DNA of 64,000 bases from Actinomyces wuliandei (GTDB lineage: Bacteria; Actinomycetota; Actinomycetes; Actinomycetales; Actinomycetaceae). This document shows, piece by piece, positions 27,885 to 38,280 of this stretch (the stretch's first letter is position 1; each line of letters opens with the position of its first letter). The DNA lies in contig NZ_CP025227.1 of the NCBI RefSeq assembly GCF_004010955.1, forward strand, positions 1,550,001 through 1,614,000. The letters are read 5' to 3'. Below the pieces are notes generated by a model that saw nothing but the letters and a program-made list of their open reading frames with translations, made no database searches and was not told the origin of the DNA. Made by a program: the position numbers and the translations under genes.

Positions 27885-28726
27885 GACCCGTCCTCCTGCT
27901 CCTCCTGCGGCGGTCGTGGTTGCTGAGACCCCGAGTCGGCGTGGCCTGCCGGTGCCGTCTCGTCATCAGCCTCAAAGGTCTGTGGCACAGGTGCGTGCCC
28001 AGCCAGGTGCAGGACACGCACGACAGGCCGCTCCCGCAGGGCACGTGCCTGCTTCACGTGGGTGTTGTGGAACCGGCGGGCCAGGACCATGCGGTAGCAG
28101 GCACGGTCAAGCCGCGCCAGGGCCTGTGAGCCTCGCTGGCTACCGCTGAGGTCCTCACGGGCCTGCACGTCGACAACGGTACGTATCACTCGGCTGAGGT
28201 CCGACTCAAGCTGGGGACGGGAACGGCTCCTAGTGGACCGCGCACCAGGAACTGGGGCTGACGGCCCGTGCTGTGTGGCCGCCGGCCCTGCCTGGCCGTA
28301 GGCTGAGTCCAGCCGGGGGACGGGGTCCAGGCCGTCGCTGACGATCGGTCCCTCCGCGTCCAGGGCGTCCCGGGCAGCCTGGGCCAGCAGCACGCAGGAG
28401 GCGGGGTCGAGGACCCCTGTGGAAGCCAGGTCGGCGGCGGCCTCAGCCCGGTGCAGGATCTGGGCCTCCAGGGTCGCCCGGGCGCCGAGGACCTGACGGT
28501 GCAGGCGGTCCACGCGCACGGCGCGGGCGTACAGCGCCCACCCAAGGGCCAGGAGGAGGAGCAGGAGGAGGACCACGACGAGGAGCGGCCCGCTCCACCC
28601 GCCCCAGTCCAGCAGCCCCGCCTGCCGGGAGGAGGCCACCGCACCCGTCCCGACCCAGGCAGAGGGAAGCCCTGTCGGTACGTTGTGCAGCACGTAGCAG
28701 ACACAGGAGCAGGTGGCCGAAGGCAT
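27881..28726 (-). CDS. Conserved single-pass membrane protein, LemA-like helical domain
   Basis: About 281 residues. A short N-terminus precedes one very hydrophobic helix (LLVVVLLLLLLLALGWALYA). A long helical region then starts DRLHRQVLGARATLEAQILHRA, resembling LemA-like helices and a conserved actinobacterial family of unknown function. It ends with HNTHVKQARALRERPVVRVLHLAGHAPVPQTFE, a strongly conserved tail. ATG 28726 is preferred because GGAGG lies 7 nt upstream; an earlier GTG overlaps that site. It lies between pimA and the PrsW-like gene in an operon. No function is proposed. Confidence 0.75.
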   Translation of the reverse strand: MPSATCSCVCYVLHNVPTGLPSAWVGTGAVASSRQAGLLDWGGWSGPLLVVVLLLLLLLALGWALYARAVRVDRLHRQVLGARATLEAQILHRAEAAADLASTGVLDPASCVLLAQAARDALDAEGPIVSDGLDPVPRLDSAYGQAGPAATQHGPSAPVPGARSTRSRSRPQLESDLSRVIRTVVDVQAREDLSGSQRGSQALARLDRACYRMVLARRFHNTHVKQARALRERPVVRVLHLAGHAPVPQTFEADDETAPAGHADSGSQQPRPPQEEQEDGS

Positions 28727-28728
28727 GG

Positions 28729-29910
28729 TCAGTCCTCCCACGTACCGCGCAGCCGCGCCAGCATGGTACGAGATCCCGGCCCCAGGCTCACTCTCGTGTG
28801 AGCCGCAGACAGGGCCATGTCGTAGACGTCGAGCACGGCGTCGGTGACCGTCTGCCAGTCGTAGCGTGTGACCACGGCCGCCGCCGCCTCACGACGGGCG
28901 GCAGAAGCCTCGGCGTCGCCCAGGGTGGTGATGACGGCGCGGGCCAGGCCCTGCGGGTCCCCGCAGGGGAACAGAGCACCGTAGCGCCCTGCGCCCAGGA
29001 CGTCGGAGAAGGCGGTAATGTCGGAGGCGACCACCGACGTACCTGCCGCCATGGCCTCTACCAGGACGATCCCGAAGGACTCCCCCCCTGTCTGCGGTGC
29101 CACGTAGCACGAAGCCGAGGCGAGCAGGGCGGCCTTGTCCTCCTCGCTGACGCCTCCCAGGAAGCTCACTGAGTCCCCGTAGCGGGCCAGGCGGTCGCGC
29201 ACCTCCTGGGCCTGTCCCCGTCCAGCCACCAGGAAGCGCGCACCCGGAAAGGCCTCCAGGACCGTCGGCACCGCGTCAGCAAGCACGGGCAGTCCCTTGC
29301 GGGGCTCGTCCAGGCGCCCCAGGAAGGCGATCGTCGGAGCCTGGGCCGTCCCCCGGAAGCGCGGATCGTCCCTGGGGGCAGCGGCGAAAGGGGCAATACT
29401 GACCCCGTTAGGGATGACGACGGCATCTCCGCCGTGGTGCTGGATGAGGGTCCTGCGGGCCTCCTCGGAGACGGCGATGCGCGCCGAGAGCTTCTCCAGC
29501 AGCGGTACGGCGGCAGGTGAGACCAGCTCGCGGGCCAGAGAGCGGTCCATGGCCGCGTGGAAGGTTCCTACCACCGGGCCGGTGGCGGCCTGCAGCGCCA
29601 GCATACCCACCGACGGGGTGATCGGCTCGTGAATGTGAAGGACGTCGAAGTCCCCGGCCGCCAGCCACCGCCTGGCCCGTCGGGCGACAGCCGCGCCGAA
29701 GTTGAGTCGGGCGACGGAGCCGTTGTAAGGGATGGCCAGGGCGTCGCCAGCACTGGTCACCCACTCTGGGAGATCGGTGCCCTCGCTCGCCGGAGCCAGC
29801 ACGGACACGTCGTGACCGCGCCTGGACAGCTCCTGCGCCAGGTCCGTCACATGGACCTGCACCCCGCCGTGGGCGTCGAAGGAGTAGGGGCACACGATAC
29901 CGACCCTCAT
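28729..29910 (-). CDS. pimA: Phosphatidyl-myo-inositol alpha-mannosyltransferase (PimA-like GT4)
   Basis: A 393-residue GT-B glycosyltransferase adding the first mannose from GDP-mannose to phosphatidylinositol at the cytoplasmic membrane face. The N-terminus MRVGIVCPYSFDAHGGVQ is characteristic of PimA. IPNGVSIAPF and the C-terminal ESFGIVLVEAMAAGTSVVASDI carry the GT4 EX7E motif. The start overlaps the acyltransferase stop by 4 bp. The order pgsA, acyltransferase, pimA is the conserved PIM biosynthetic cluster, so this assignment is well supported by context. Confidence 0.92.
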   Translation of the reverse strand: MRVGIVCPYSFDAHGGVQVHVTDLAQELSRRGHDVSVLAPASEGTDLPEWVTSAGDALAIPYNGSVARLNFGAAVARRARRWLAAGDFDVLHIHEPITPSVGMLALQAATGPVVGTFHAAMDRSLARELVSPAAVPLLEKLSARIAVSEEARRTLIQHHGGDAVVIPNGVSIAPFAAAPRDDPRFRGTAQAPTIAFLGRLDEPRKGLPVLADAVPTVLEAFPGARFLVAGRGQAQEVRDRLARYGDSVSFLGGVSEEDKAALLASASCYVAPQTGGESFGIVLVEAMAAGTSVVASDITAFSDVLGAGRYGALFPCGDPQGLARAVITTLGDAEASAARREAAAAVVTRYDWQTVTDAVLDVYDMALSAAHTRVSLGPGSRTMLARLRGTWED

Positions 29911-30995
29911 GGCACCTCACCTACGGCAGAAGAGCATGTACTGCCTCTGCTGTCCTCACCGGCCTGCTCGCCACTGCGCTGCCCGTGCGGCCCGCCACGC
30001 CGCTCCAGGTGCCCCGCAGCACGGGAGCGGCCTCGTGCCAGACGCTCGGGGTCCAGGTCCTCCTCGAAGACAGGCTGAAGCATGTGCCAGTCCACCAGGT
30101 GCTCCACCAGCAGGGGCTCGACGGCACGCACCCAGGCCCGCGTGTGCTCGGCCACCTGGTCGTGCCCCGTCCCTGTGACGGGGGCCTCGACCTTGCGCAC
30201 ACTGAGGACCAGCCCCCATGGCGAGCCTGCCTGACGCCGCCGCCGCCCTGACAGCCTCTCGTAGTACATGACCGCCGTGTACAGCGGCAGACCCAGCCGA
30301 CGCGCCAGGGCCGCCGGTCCAGCGGCCACGTAGACCGGGTGCCCGCACAGCTCAGCCCTGATCCCCGAGGACGACAGGTCCCGGTCAGCCAGGAGGGCGA
30401 TGACGTAGCGGTCCTGCCCGGCGGCCTCCAGGAGCCGGTCAAACACCCTCTCACCACGGGCCTGACCGATGATGCGCAGCCCCAGCTGCTCGCGGAAACG
30501 CGTGAACTGCTCAAAAAGGTCTTCAGGCTCCACCCTCTCCGCCACCGTCAGCACCGGGGCGAGCTCACGGCAGGCCCAGGCCGCGACCAGGTCCCAGTTC
30601 CCGGTGTGCGGCAGGGCCAGGACGACGTTACCGTGTTCCAGGTCCTCCAGGACCTGGAACTCCCCCTCAAACCGGACCCGGGCCGCAAGTTGGCTGGCAC
30701 TCACCGACGGCAGGGCAAAGGCCTCGTAGAAGTAGCGCATGTAGGAGCGCATGGCCTGGCGGGACAGGCGCGACACCTGGCGGGAACCAGCAGGCTGCGC
30801 CAGCAGCCGGGCCAGGTTCCTCTCCAGCTGGCCCACGCCCTTGCTCCCGCCACGTACCCGGTGCAGCGCCCAGGCCAGGTCAGCACCGGCATGGAAGAGA
30901 GGGTAGCCGATCCTGCCCGGCAGGCGGGGCACAGCCTTCCAGGCGAACCGGTAGAGGTCCTCGACACCGACCTGTCTCACCCCGACCTGCCTCAC
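29907..30995 (-). CDS. Phosphatidylinositol mannoside acyltransferase (LPLAT superfamily)
   Basis: A 362-residue lysophospholipid acyltransferase-type protein related to the mycobacterial PIM acyltransferase PatA. It has an amphipathic N-terminus (GRIGYPLFHAGADLAWALH), the acyltransferase motif HTGNWD, and further conserved segments (LADRDLSSSG, LPLYTAVMYYE). The last 40 residues are a variable basic/acidic tail. It probably acylates PIM using acyl-CoA at the inner membrane. It overlaps both pgsA (upstream) and pimA (downstream) by 4 bp. Confidence 0.9.
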   Translation of the reverse strand: MRQVGVRQVGVEDLYRFAWKAVPRLPGRIGYPLFHAGADLAWALHRVRGGSKGVGQLERNLARLLAQPAGSRQVSRLSRQAMRSYMRYFYEAFALPSVSASQLAARVRFEGEFQVLEDLEHGNVVLALPHTGNWDLVAAWACRELAPVLTVAERVEPEDLFEQFTRFREQLGLRIIGQARGERVFDRLLEAAGQDRYVIALLADRDLSSSGIRAELCGHPVYVAAGPAALARRLGLPLYTAVMYYERLSGRRRRQAGSPWGLVLSVRKVEAPVTGTGHDQVAEHTRAWVRAVEPLLVEHLVDWHMLQPVFEEDLDPERLARGRSRAAGHLERRGGPHGQRSGEQAGEDSRGSTCSSAVGEVP

Positions 30996-31711
30996 GAGGC
31001 TCTCCCGTCCGCTGCCGTCCCATCGGCCTCCCGGACGACGGGACCAGGTACCCCGGGGACGGAGCCGCTGTCAGGACCTGGTCCGGCTGAGGAGGCGGGG
31101 GCGGTCTGGACCGCCACGGCACGGACCCGCTGAAGCACGGTCACCAGGGAGGCAAGGCACACGTAGGACAGGCCGAGGGTCAGCACCCACGACGGGGCGC
31201 CCAGACCCACCGCAAGGGTGGCCAGGAGCACCACCACCAGACGGTCAGTGCGCTCTGCCACGCCGACGGAGGCCTGGGCGCCCACCGCCTCGGCCCTGGC
31301 CCGGGCGTAGGGCACGACCCCGGCGAGGACCACTGTGGACAGAGCCGTCACGAGTGTCACCGTACGCAGGTGCCCGGCCTCCATGCGCAGCGCCACCCAG
31401 GCAGTAAGGGAGGCAAAGACGGCGCCGTCGGCAAGACGGTCCATCGTGGAGTCCAGGAAGGCGCCGAAGACGGAGGCACGTCCCGTGGCACGGGCCAGGA
31501 TCCCGTCGAAGGAGTCGGCCACGAGCACAAGAGCCAGCACCAGCGGCCCGGCTACAAAGCGTCCCTGGGGCAGCAGGAGCACCGCCGCGGACACCGACAG
31601 CACGGTCCCGGCGACGGTCAGCATGTTGGGTGTCACGCCTGCCCTGGCCATGGCCAGGGCAGGCCGGGTGAACAATGCCCTGGTCAGGCCGCGTCCGTGG
31701 TTGCCCAGCAT
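30992..31711 (-). CDS. pgsA: Phosphatidylinositol phosphate synthase (CDP-alcohol phosphatidyltransferase)
   Basis: About 239 residues with six predicted membrane helices. It carries the complete CDP-alcohol phosphatidyltransferase signature DSFDGILARATGRASVFGAF followed by LDSTMD, that is D..DG..AR...G...D...D. In PIM clusters this enzyme joins inositol phosphate to CDP-diacylglycerol. ATG 31711 matches the family N-terminus (LTRALFTRPALAMARAGVTPN) and has a purine-rich GAGG upstream; the longer frame is not family-like. A Pro/Gly-rich tail of about 45 residues follows the last helix. Confidence 0.92.
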   Translation of the reverse strand: MLGNHGRGLTRALFTRPALAMARAGVTPNMLTVAGTVLSVSAAVLLLPQGRFVAGPLVLALVLVADSFDGILARATGRASVFGAFLDSTMDRLADGAVFASLTAWVALRMEAGHLRTVTLVTALSTVVLAGVVPYARARAEAVGAQASVGVAERTDRLVVVLLATLAVGLGAPSWVLTLGLSYVCLASLVTVLQRVRAVAVQTAPASSAGPGPDSGSVPGVPGPVVREADGTAADGRAS

Positions 31712-31745
31712 CGCTACCTCAGCACCTCCCTCGTGCTCGCGGGCC

Positions 31746-32366
31746 TCATGCCGCCTCCCAGGCAGCGGCGAGCATGTCGCGCTGGTCACCCAGGAGCTGG
31801 GGCACCGGCTTAGTGCGGCCAATGATCGGCATGAAGTTGGCGTCGCCCTTCCAGCGCGGGACGACGTGCTGGTGGAGGTGGGCGGCGATCCCGGCTCCCG
31901 CCACATCCCCCTGGTTCATCCCCAGGTTGAAGCCGTGCGGGTGGGAGACGTGGCGCACGACCTCCATGGCCCGGGCCGTCAGCTCACCGATCTCGACACG
32001 CTCCTGGGCGCTGGCCTGGGTCCAGTCCGAGACGTGCCGGTAGGGGCACACCAGGAGGTGGCCGGTGTTGTAGGGGTAGAGGTTCATGAGGACGTAGGCG
32101 AGCCGACCACGGTGGACGATGAGGGCCTCCTCGTCCTCCCGGTCCGGGCCGGCACAGAACGGGCACTGGGCCACCGAGTCGTCAGCAGGCTTGTCCTGGC
32201 CCCCGATGTAGACCATCCGGTGGGGGGTCCACAGTCGCTGGAAGGCTGACGGCGCCCCCTCGTGGTAGGGGGGCTGCTCGGCACCATGACCGGCGTGCGC
32301 TGCAGCGTGCCCGTGGCACCCGGTGTGCTCGTCAGGCTCTACGTCACTAGGCTCTACGTCACTCAC
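31746..32366 (-). CDS. HIT-family protein (nucleotide phosphorylase/hydrolase)
   Basis: A 206-residue histidine-triad protein. The catalytic motif is [11 protein letters not shown], and RHVSD plus [11 protein letters not shown] fit the AP4A phosphorylase-like actinobacterial HIT family placed beside pgsA and thrS. The first 40 residues are His-rich ([15 protein letters not shown]) and contain a duplicated SDVEP unit created by a 15-bp tandem duplication. The start overlaps the thrS stop by 8 bp. The substrate is probably a dinucleoside polyphosphate or adenylated compound; this is inferred from the family. Confidence 0.88.
   Translation of the reverse strand: MSDVEPSDVEPDEHTGCHGHAAAHAGHGAEQPPYHEGAPSAFQRLWTPHRMVYIGGQDKPADDSVAQCPFCAGPDREDEEALIVHRGRLAYVLMNLYPYNTGHLLVCPYRHVSDWTQASAQERVEIGELTARAMEVVRHVSHPHGFNLGMNQGDVAGAGIAAHLHQHVVPRWKGDANFMPIIGRTKPVPQLLGDQRDMLAAAWEAA
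32335..32364. repeat. 15-bp tandem duplication at the thrS/HIT junction
   Basis: The units 32335-32349 and 32350-32364 differ only at their last base (GGCTCTACGTCACTA and GGCTCTACGTCACTC). They encode SDVEP twice at the HIT N-terminus. The second copy contains the thrS stop codon. Confidence 0.85.
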
Positions 32367-34386
32367 GGGGCAGCCTCTCTCCCGCCGGGTCGTTGACCCG
32401 GTCGGTGATCACGGACGCGATGTGCGCCACGGCCTGGTCCACAGGCACGCCGTTGGTCTGCCCGCCGTCTCGGAACCGGAAGGACACGGCCCCTGCCTGC
32501 GCGTCCTCCCCCCCGGCGATCAACGTGAAAGGTACCTTCTCCTTGGAGGCGTTGCGGATCTTCTTGCCGAAGCGGTCGTCGGAGGTGTCGACCTCCACCC
32601 GGATCCCGTGCTCACGCAGCCTGGCAGCCACGGAGCCAACATAGTCGTCAAAGGCCTCCGCGACGGGGATCAGCCGCACCTGCACCGGGGCGAGCCACGC
32701 CGGGAAGGCCCCGGCGTAGTGCTCGGTGAGGACCCCGATGAAGCGCTCGATGGCCCCGAACTTGGCCGAGTGGATCATGACGGGCTCGCGGTGGGTCCCG
32801 TCCGGCGCGGTGTAGGCCAGGCCGAAGCGGTGAGGCTGGTTGAAGTCGTACTGGATGGTTGACATCTGCCAGGTCCGCCCGATGGCGTCCTTGGCCTGCA
32901 CCGAGATCTTGGGGCCGTAGAAAGCGGCGCCACCCGGGTCGTCAACCACCACCAGGTCGTTGTCCCGGGCGCACTCGGCGGCGATCGTGGTCAGGACCTC
33001 GGTGGCGGAGGCCCACTGCTCGTCGGAGCCGATGAACTTGTCCTTCTTCCTCCCGTCCTCGTCCCGGGTGGAGACCTCCAGGTAAAAGTCGTCCAGGCCA
33101 AAGTCCTTCAGGAGGGTCAGGACGAAGGTCAGCAGGTGCCGGACCTCGTCGGGGGCCTGCTCGGGGGTGCAGTAGGAGTGGGAGTCGTCCTGGGTGATGG
33201 AGCGCACCCGCGTCAGCCCCTGGAGGACACCGGACTTCTCGTTGCGGTAGACGGTGCCGAACTCGAACAGGCGCAGGGGCAGCTCGCGGTAGGAGCGTCC
33301 CCGGGAGCGGAAGATGAGGTTGTGCATCGGGCAGTTCATGGCCTTGAGGTAGTAGGCCTGCCCGTCGTCGTCCATCGGGGGGAACATTCCGTCGGCGTAG
33401 TAGGGCAGGTGTCCCGAGACGTGGAACAGCTCCTCCCTGGAGATGTGAGGGGTGCCTACGTAGAAGAAGCCGTTGCGGATGTGGGCCTCACGGACGTAGT
33501 CCTCCATGACCCGCTTGAGCACACCCCCCTTGGGGTGGAAGACCGGCAGGCCCGCTCCTAGCTCCTCGGGGAAGGAGAACAGGTCGAGCTCGGCGCCCAG
33601 CCTGCGGTGGTCGCGCCTGGCAGCCTCGGCCAGGCGGTGTTGATAGGCCTTGAGCTCGTCCCTGGAGGGCCAGGCAGTGCCGTAGATACGCTGCAGGGAG
33701 TCACCGGACTGGTCCCCCTTCCAGTAGGCCGAGGAGAACTTGGTGAGGGCGAAGCCCTGGCCGATGAGCCGGGTAGAGGGAAGGTGGGGGCCGCGGCACA
33801 GGTCCGTCCAGGCCACGGTGCCGTCGCGGCGGACGTTGTCGTACATGGTCAGCCCCCCGGAGCCGACCTCCACGGAGGCTCCTTCCGCACCGGCCCCCTT
33901 GGTGGTGATCAGCTCGAGCTTGTAGGGCTGGTCGGCCAGCTCGGCCTGTCCCTGGCTCTCGGTGATCTCGCGGCGCACGAAGCGCTGCCCCTCTCTGACG
34001 ATGCGCTTCATACGCTTCTCGACCTCGCGGAGCAGCTCGGGGGTCACCGCCTCGATGCCGCCGAAGTCGTAGTAGAAGCCGTCAGTGATGAAGGGGCCGA
34101 CACCGAGGTTGACGTCGGGGAAGATCTCCTGGACGGCCTGGGCCATGACGTGGGTCACGGAGTGGCGCAGGATGTTCAGCCCGTCCTCAGAGTCGAGGGC
34201 GACCGGCTCCACGACCGCGCCCTCAGGCAGCTCCCGCTCCAGGTCCCAGAGCTCGCCGTCAACACGCACGGCGACCACCCCTGCGGTCCTGGCCTCCTCC
34301 TCGAACAGGGTGGCGCCCGTGGCTCCGGCACCGATGGCGCGCTCGACGCCGTCAACGATGACGTGGGACGTGGGCTGAGATGGCAC
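32359..34386 (-). CDS. thrS: Threonyl-tRNA synthetase
   Basis: A 675-residue class II synthetase. It has an N-terminal TGS domain and the TGS-linked editing domain with [12 protein letters not shown]. In the catalytic core are [32 protein letters not shown] (motif 2) and the zinc-ligand region, then an anticodon-binding domain. GTG at 34386 has GAGGAG 8 nt upstream. No T-box or other leader was recognised in the 150 bp before it. It heads the operon leading through HIT, pgsA and pimA. Confidence 0.97.
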   Translation of the reverse strand: MPSQPTSHVIVDGVERAIGAGATGATLFEEEARTAGVVAVRVDGELWDLERELPEGAVVEPVALDSEDGLNILRHSVTHVMAQAVQEIFPDVNLGVGPFITDGFYYDFGGIEAVTPELLREVEKRMKRIVREGQRFVRREITESQGQAELADQPYKLELITTKGAGAEGASVEVGSGGLTMYDNVRRDGTVAWTDLCRGPHLPSTRLIGQGFALTKFSSAYWKGDQSGDSLQRIYGTAWPSRDELKAYQHRLAEAARRDHRRLGAELDLFSFPEELGAGLPVFHPKGGVLKRVMEDYVREAHIRNGFFYVGTPHISREELFHVSGHLPYYADGMFPPMDDDGQAYYLKAMNCPMHNLIFRSRGRSYRELPLRLFEFGTVYRNEKSGVLQGLTRVRSITQDDSHSYCTPEQAPDEVRHLLTFVLTLLKDFGLDDFYLEVSTRDEDGRKKDKFIGSDEQWASATEVLTTIAAECARDNDLVVVDDPGGAAFYGPKISVQAKDAIGRTWQMSTIQYDFNQPHRFGLAYTAPDGTHREPVMIHSAKFGAIERFIGVLTEHYAGAFPAWLAPVQVRLIPVAEAFDDYVGSVAARLREHGIRVEVDTSDDRFGKKIRNASKEKVPFTLIAGGEDAQAGAVSFRFRDGGQTNGVPVDQAVAHIASVITDRVNDPAGERLPRE

Positions 34387-34536
34387 GGGGTCGTCTCCTC
34401 ATGAGTCGTGGGGCGCTGTACCGGTGCACCCGTCTAGGCGGGCAGTCTACCTGCGCCCTCTGGTTGCCAGGCTACCGCGCTGTCCCGTCTCCCGGACGTC
34501 GCCAGGCGAGCCACAGGCGGCACCGCCGCCGCAGTC

Positions 34537-35217
34537 TCACCAAGGAATCACCTTCCTGTCTCTCAGCAGCTGGCCGTTGATCCGTTGCCTGTCAGCGGGC
34601 CGGGTCGCGAGCCAGACGATCGTGTCAGCCCCCTCGGAGACGTCTCGCGGAGCACCGTGTCCTCCCATGTCGGTGCGCACCCACCCGGGGCAGACGGCAT
34701 TTACCTCGACACTCCCCTCCGCTTCCTGTGAGGCCACGACCGTCAGGGCGTTCAGCGCCGCCTTCGATATGCCGTACGCGGCGGGTCCACTGATCCTGTC
34801 GGAGAACGTTCCGTATCCCGAGGAAACATTAATGATCCGGCCGTGGCTGCGGCGGTTCATCCCAGGAAGGAACTCTGATATGAGAGAGAACGGCCCCAGC
34901 ATATTAATCTCGCAGGACTGCCTGACGTCATCCACGGAAACCCTCTGAAAAGGAAGGGCACTATAGATGCCTGCACTGTTGACGAGAACTTCCAGGTCCT
35001 CACCCAGGCGCTCGGAAAGAGCGCTCACGTCCTCACCGGACGTGACGTCCAGCCGGACACACTCAACGTGGCCTTCCGACTGGACCGCCCTGGCCACGCG
35101 ACGGCCGACCTCGACGTCCCTGCTGCCAAGATAGACGTGGTACCCAAGCGCCGACAGCGCTCGGCAGACTTCCCTGCCGATTCCTCTGTTGCCGCCAGTG
35201 ACCAGTGCAGTCCTCAT
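34537..35217 (-). CDS. Short-chain dehydrogenase/reductase (SDR)
   Basis: A 226-residue classical SDR. The cofactor motif TGGNRGIG is at residues 7-14, NSAG is present, the catalytic serine is in NVSSGYG and the catalytic pair is YGISK. PGWVRTDMGG is the usual substrate-loop entry. The substrate is unknown. Base composition is noticeably less GC-rich than its neighbours, with stretches such as ATATTAAT (34901-34908) and ACATTAATG (34826-34834). Together with its position beside two tRNA genes, this suggests acquisition by transfer. ATG 35217 has GAGG 8 nt upstream. Confidence 0.88.
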   Translation of the reverse strand: MRTALVTGGNRGIGREVCRALSALGYHVYLGSRDVEVGRRVARAVQSEGHVECVRLDVTSGEDVSALSERLGEDLEVLVNSAGIYSALPFQRVSVDDVRQSCEINMLGPFSLISEFLPGMNRRSHGRIINVSSGYGTFSDRISGPAAYGISKAALNALTVVASQEAEGSVEVNAVCPGWVRTDMGGHGAPRDVSEGADTIVWLATRPADRQRINGQLLRDRKVIPW

Positions 35218-35391
35218 GACAAACCTCGTCCCGAAGCCAGATCTCAGCCCCTCCGCCCCGTCGAGGGTCCGCAGGTACTGCCACGAGCCTCAGCGCCTCG
35301 TCCGGTGACACGCCCCCTGGCCCAAGGTGCTACTGGGGTGAAGTCCGTGCGTACACGGTTACATCACCGCCAGCACAGGCGGAACGACCAG

Positions 35392-35463
35392 TGGGCGATA
35401 CTGGGTTCGAACCAGTGACCTCTTCCGTGTCAGGGAAGCGCGCTACCGCTGCGCCAATCGCCC
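35392..35463 (-). tRNA. tRNA-Val(GAC)
   Basis: A 72-nt cloverleaf with 7-bp acceptor stem GGGCGAT/ATCGCCC, discriminator A, D-arm GCGC..GCGC, anticodon stem CTTCC/GGAAG with loop CTGACAC (anticodon GAC) and a T-arm with GGTTCGAACC. CCA is not encoded. Confidence 0.93.
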
Positions 35464-35464
35464 G

Positions 35465-35537
35465 AGCGGATGACGGGACTCGAACCCGCGACCCTCACCT
35501 TGGCAAGGTGATGCTCTACCAACTGAGCCACATCCGC
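35465..35537 (-). tRNA. tRNA-Gly(GCC)
   Basis: A 73-nt cloverleaf with acceptor GCGGATG pairing to CATCCGC, D-arm GCTC..GAGC, anticodon stem TCACC/GGTGA with loop TTGCCAA (anticodon GCC), T-arm GGTTCGAGTCC and discriminator T. It lies one nucleotide upstream of tRNA-Val, so both are probably cut from one transcript. Confidence 0.94.
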
Positions 35538-36015
35538 AGCGCCGCCCTCCAAGAGCCACCGAAAGCCGCCCTCAGGGAGACAGCCAGGACTCTATCACCT
35601 CGCCCGGCGGCGCCACATGACACCCATGCGGTGTCGATGTGGCCGAGGTCGCAGACGTGACCAACGCGTGGCGCAGGCATGGCCACTGGCATCTCCCCAC
35701 CTACGAGAAGAGCAGGTGGGGAGGGTGACGACGACCAGGACCTCATCGACCTCCAAGCTGGGCGGGACCGTCTCTGACCACCTCCTTCTGCTACCAGGTC
35801 TCTTGCACCCTCTTGCACCGCCACGAAGCGAGGAGGCTGCCGCCTGCAGGTTGGACCCCACCGCCGACACCACCCCGTACAACGGGTCCAGCGAGCCCCC
35901 CGAGCACAGCCCCTCATACCCCTGGTGCGTGCGCAGGCACCCTGGTAACGACAGTACGGCATCCCACCGCCCAACGTCCTCCACCCAGTGCCCCAGGCGT
36001 GGCAGGGTTGGTCCC
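35538..36015. other. Intergenic region between tRNA-Gly and glgX
   Basis: No convincing gene was found in these 478 bp. Reading frames on both strands are open because of high GC but have no recognisable protein content. A possible -10 for the tRNA operon (TAGAGT on the minus strand) lies near 35591. Two tandem copies of TCTTGCACC (35801-35809 and 35811-35819) could be a regulatory repeat for glgX. Confidence 0.5.

Positions 36016-38276
<2,261 letters not shown>

Positions 38277-38280
<4 letters not shown>

Noticed and set aside
35617..36015. In-frame upstream extension of glgX by 133 codons
   Set aside because: The extension has no family similarity and unnatural composition; the GlgX N-terminus begins at 36016.
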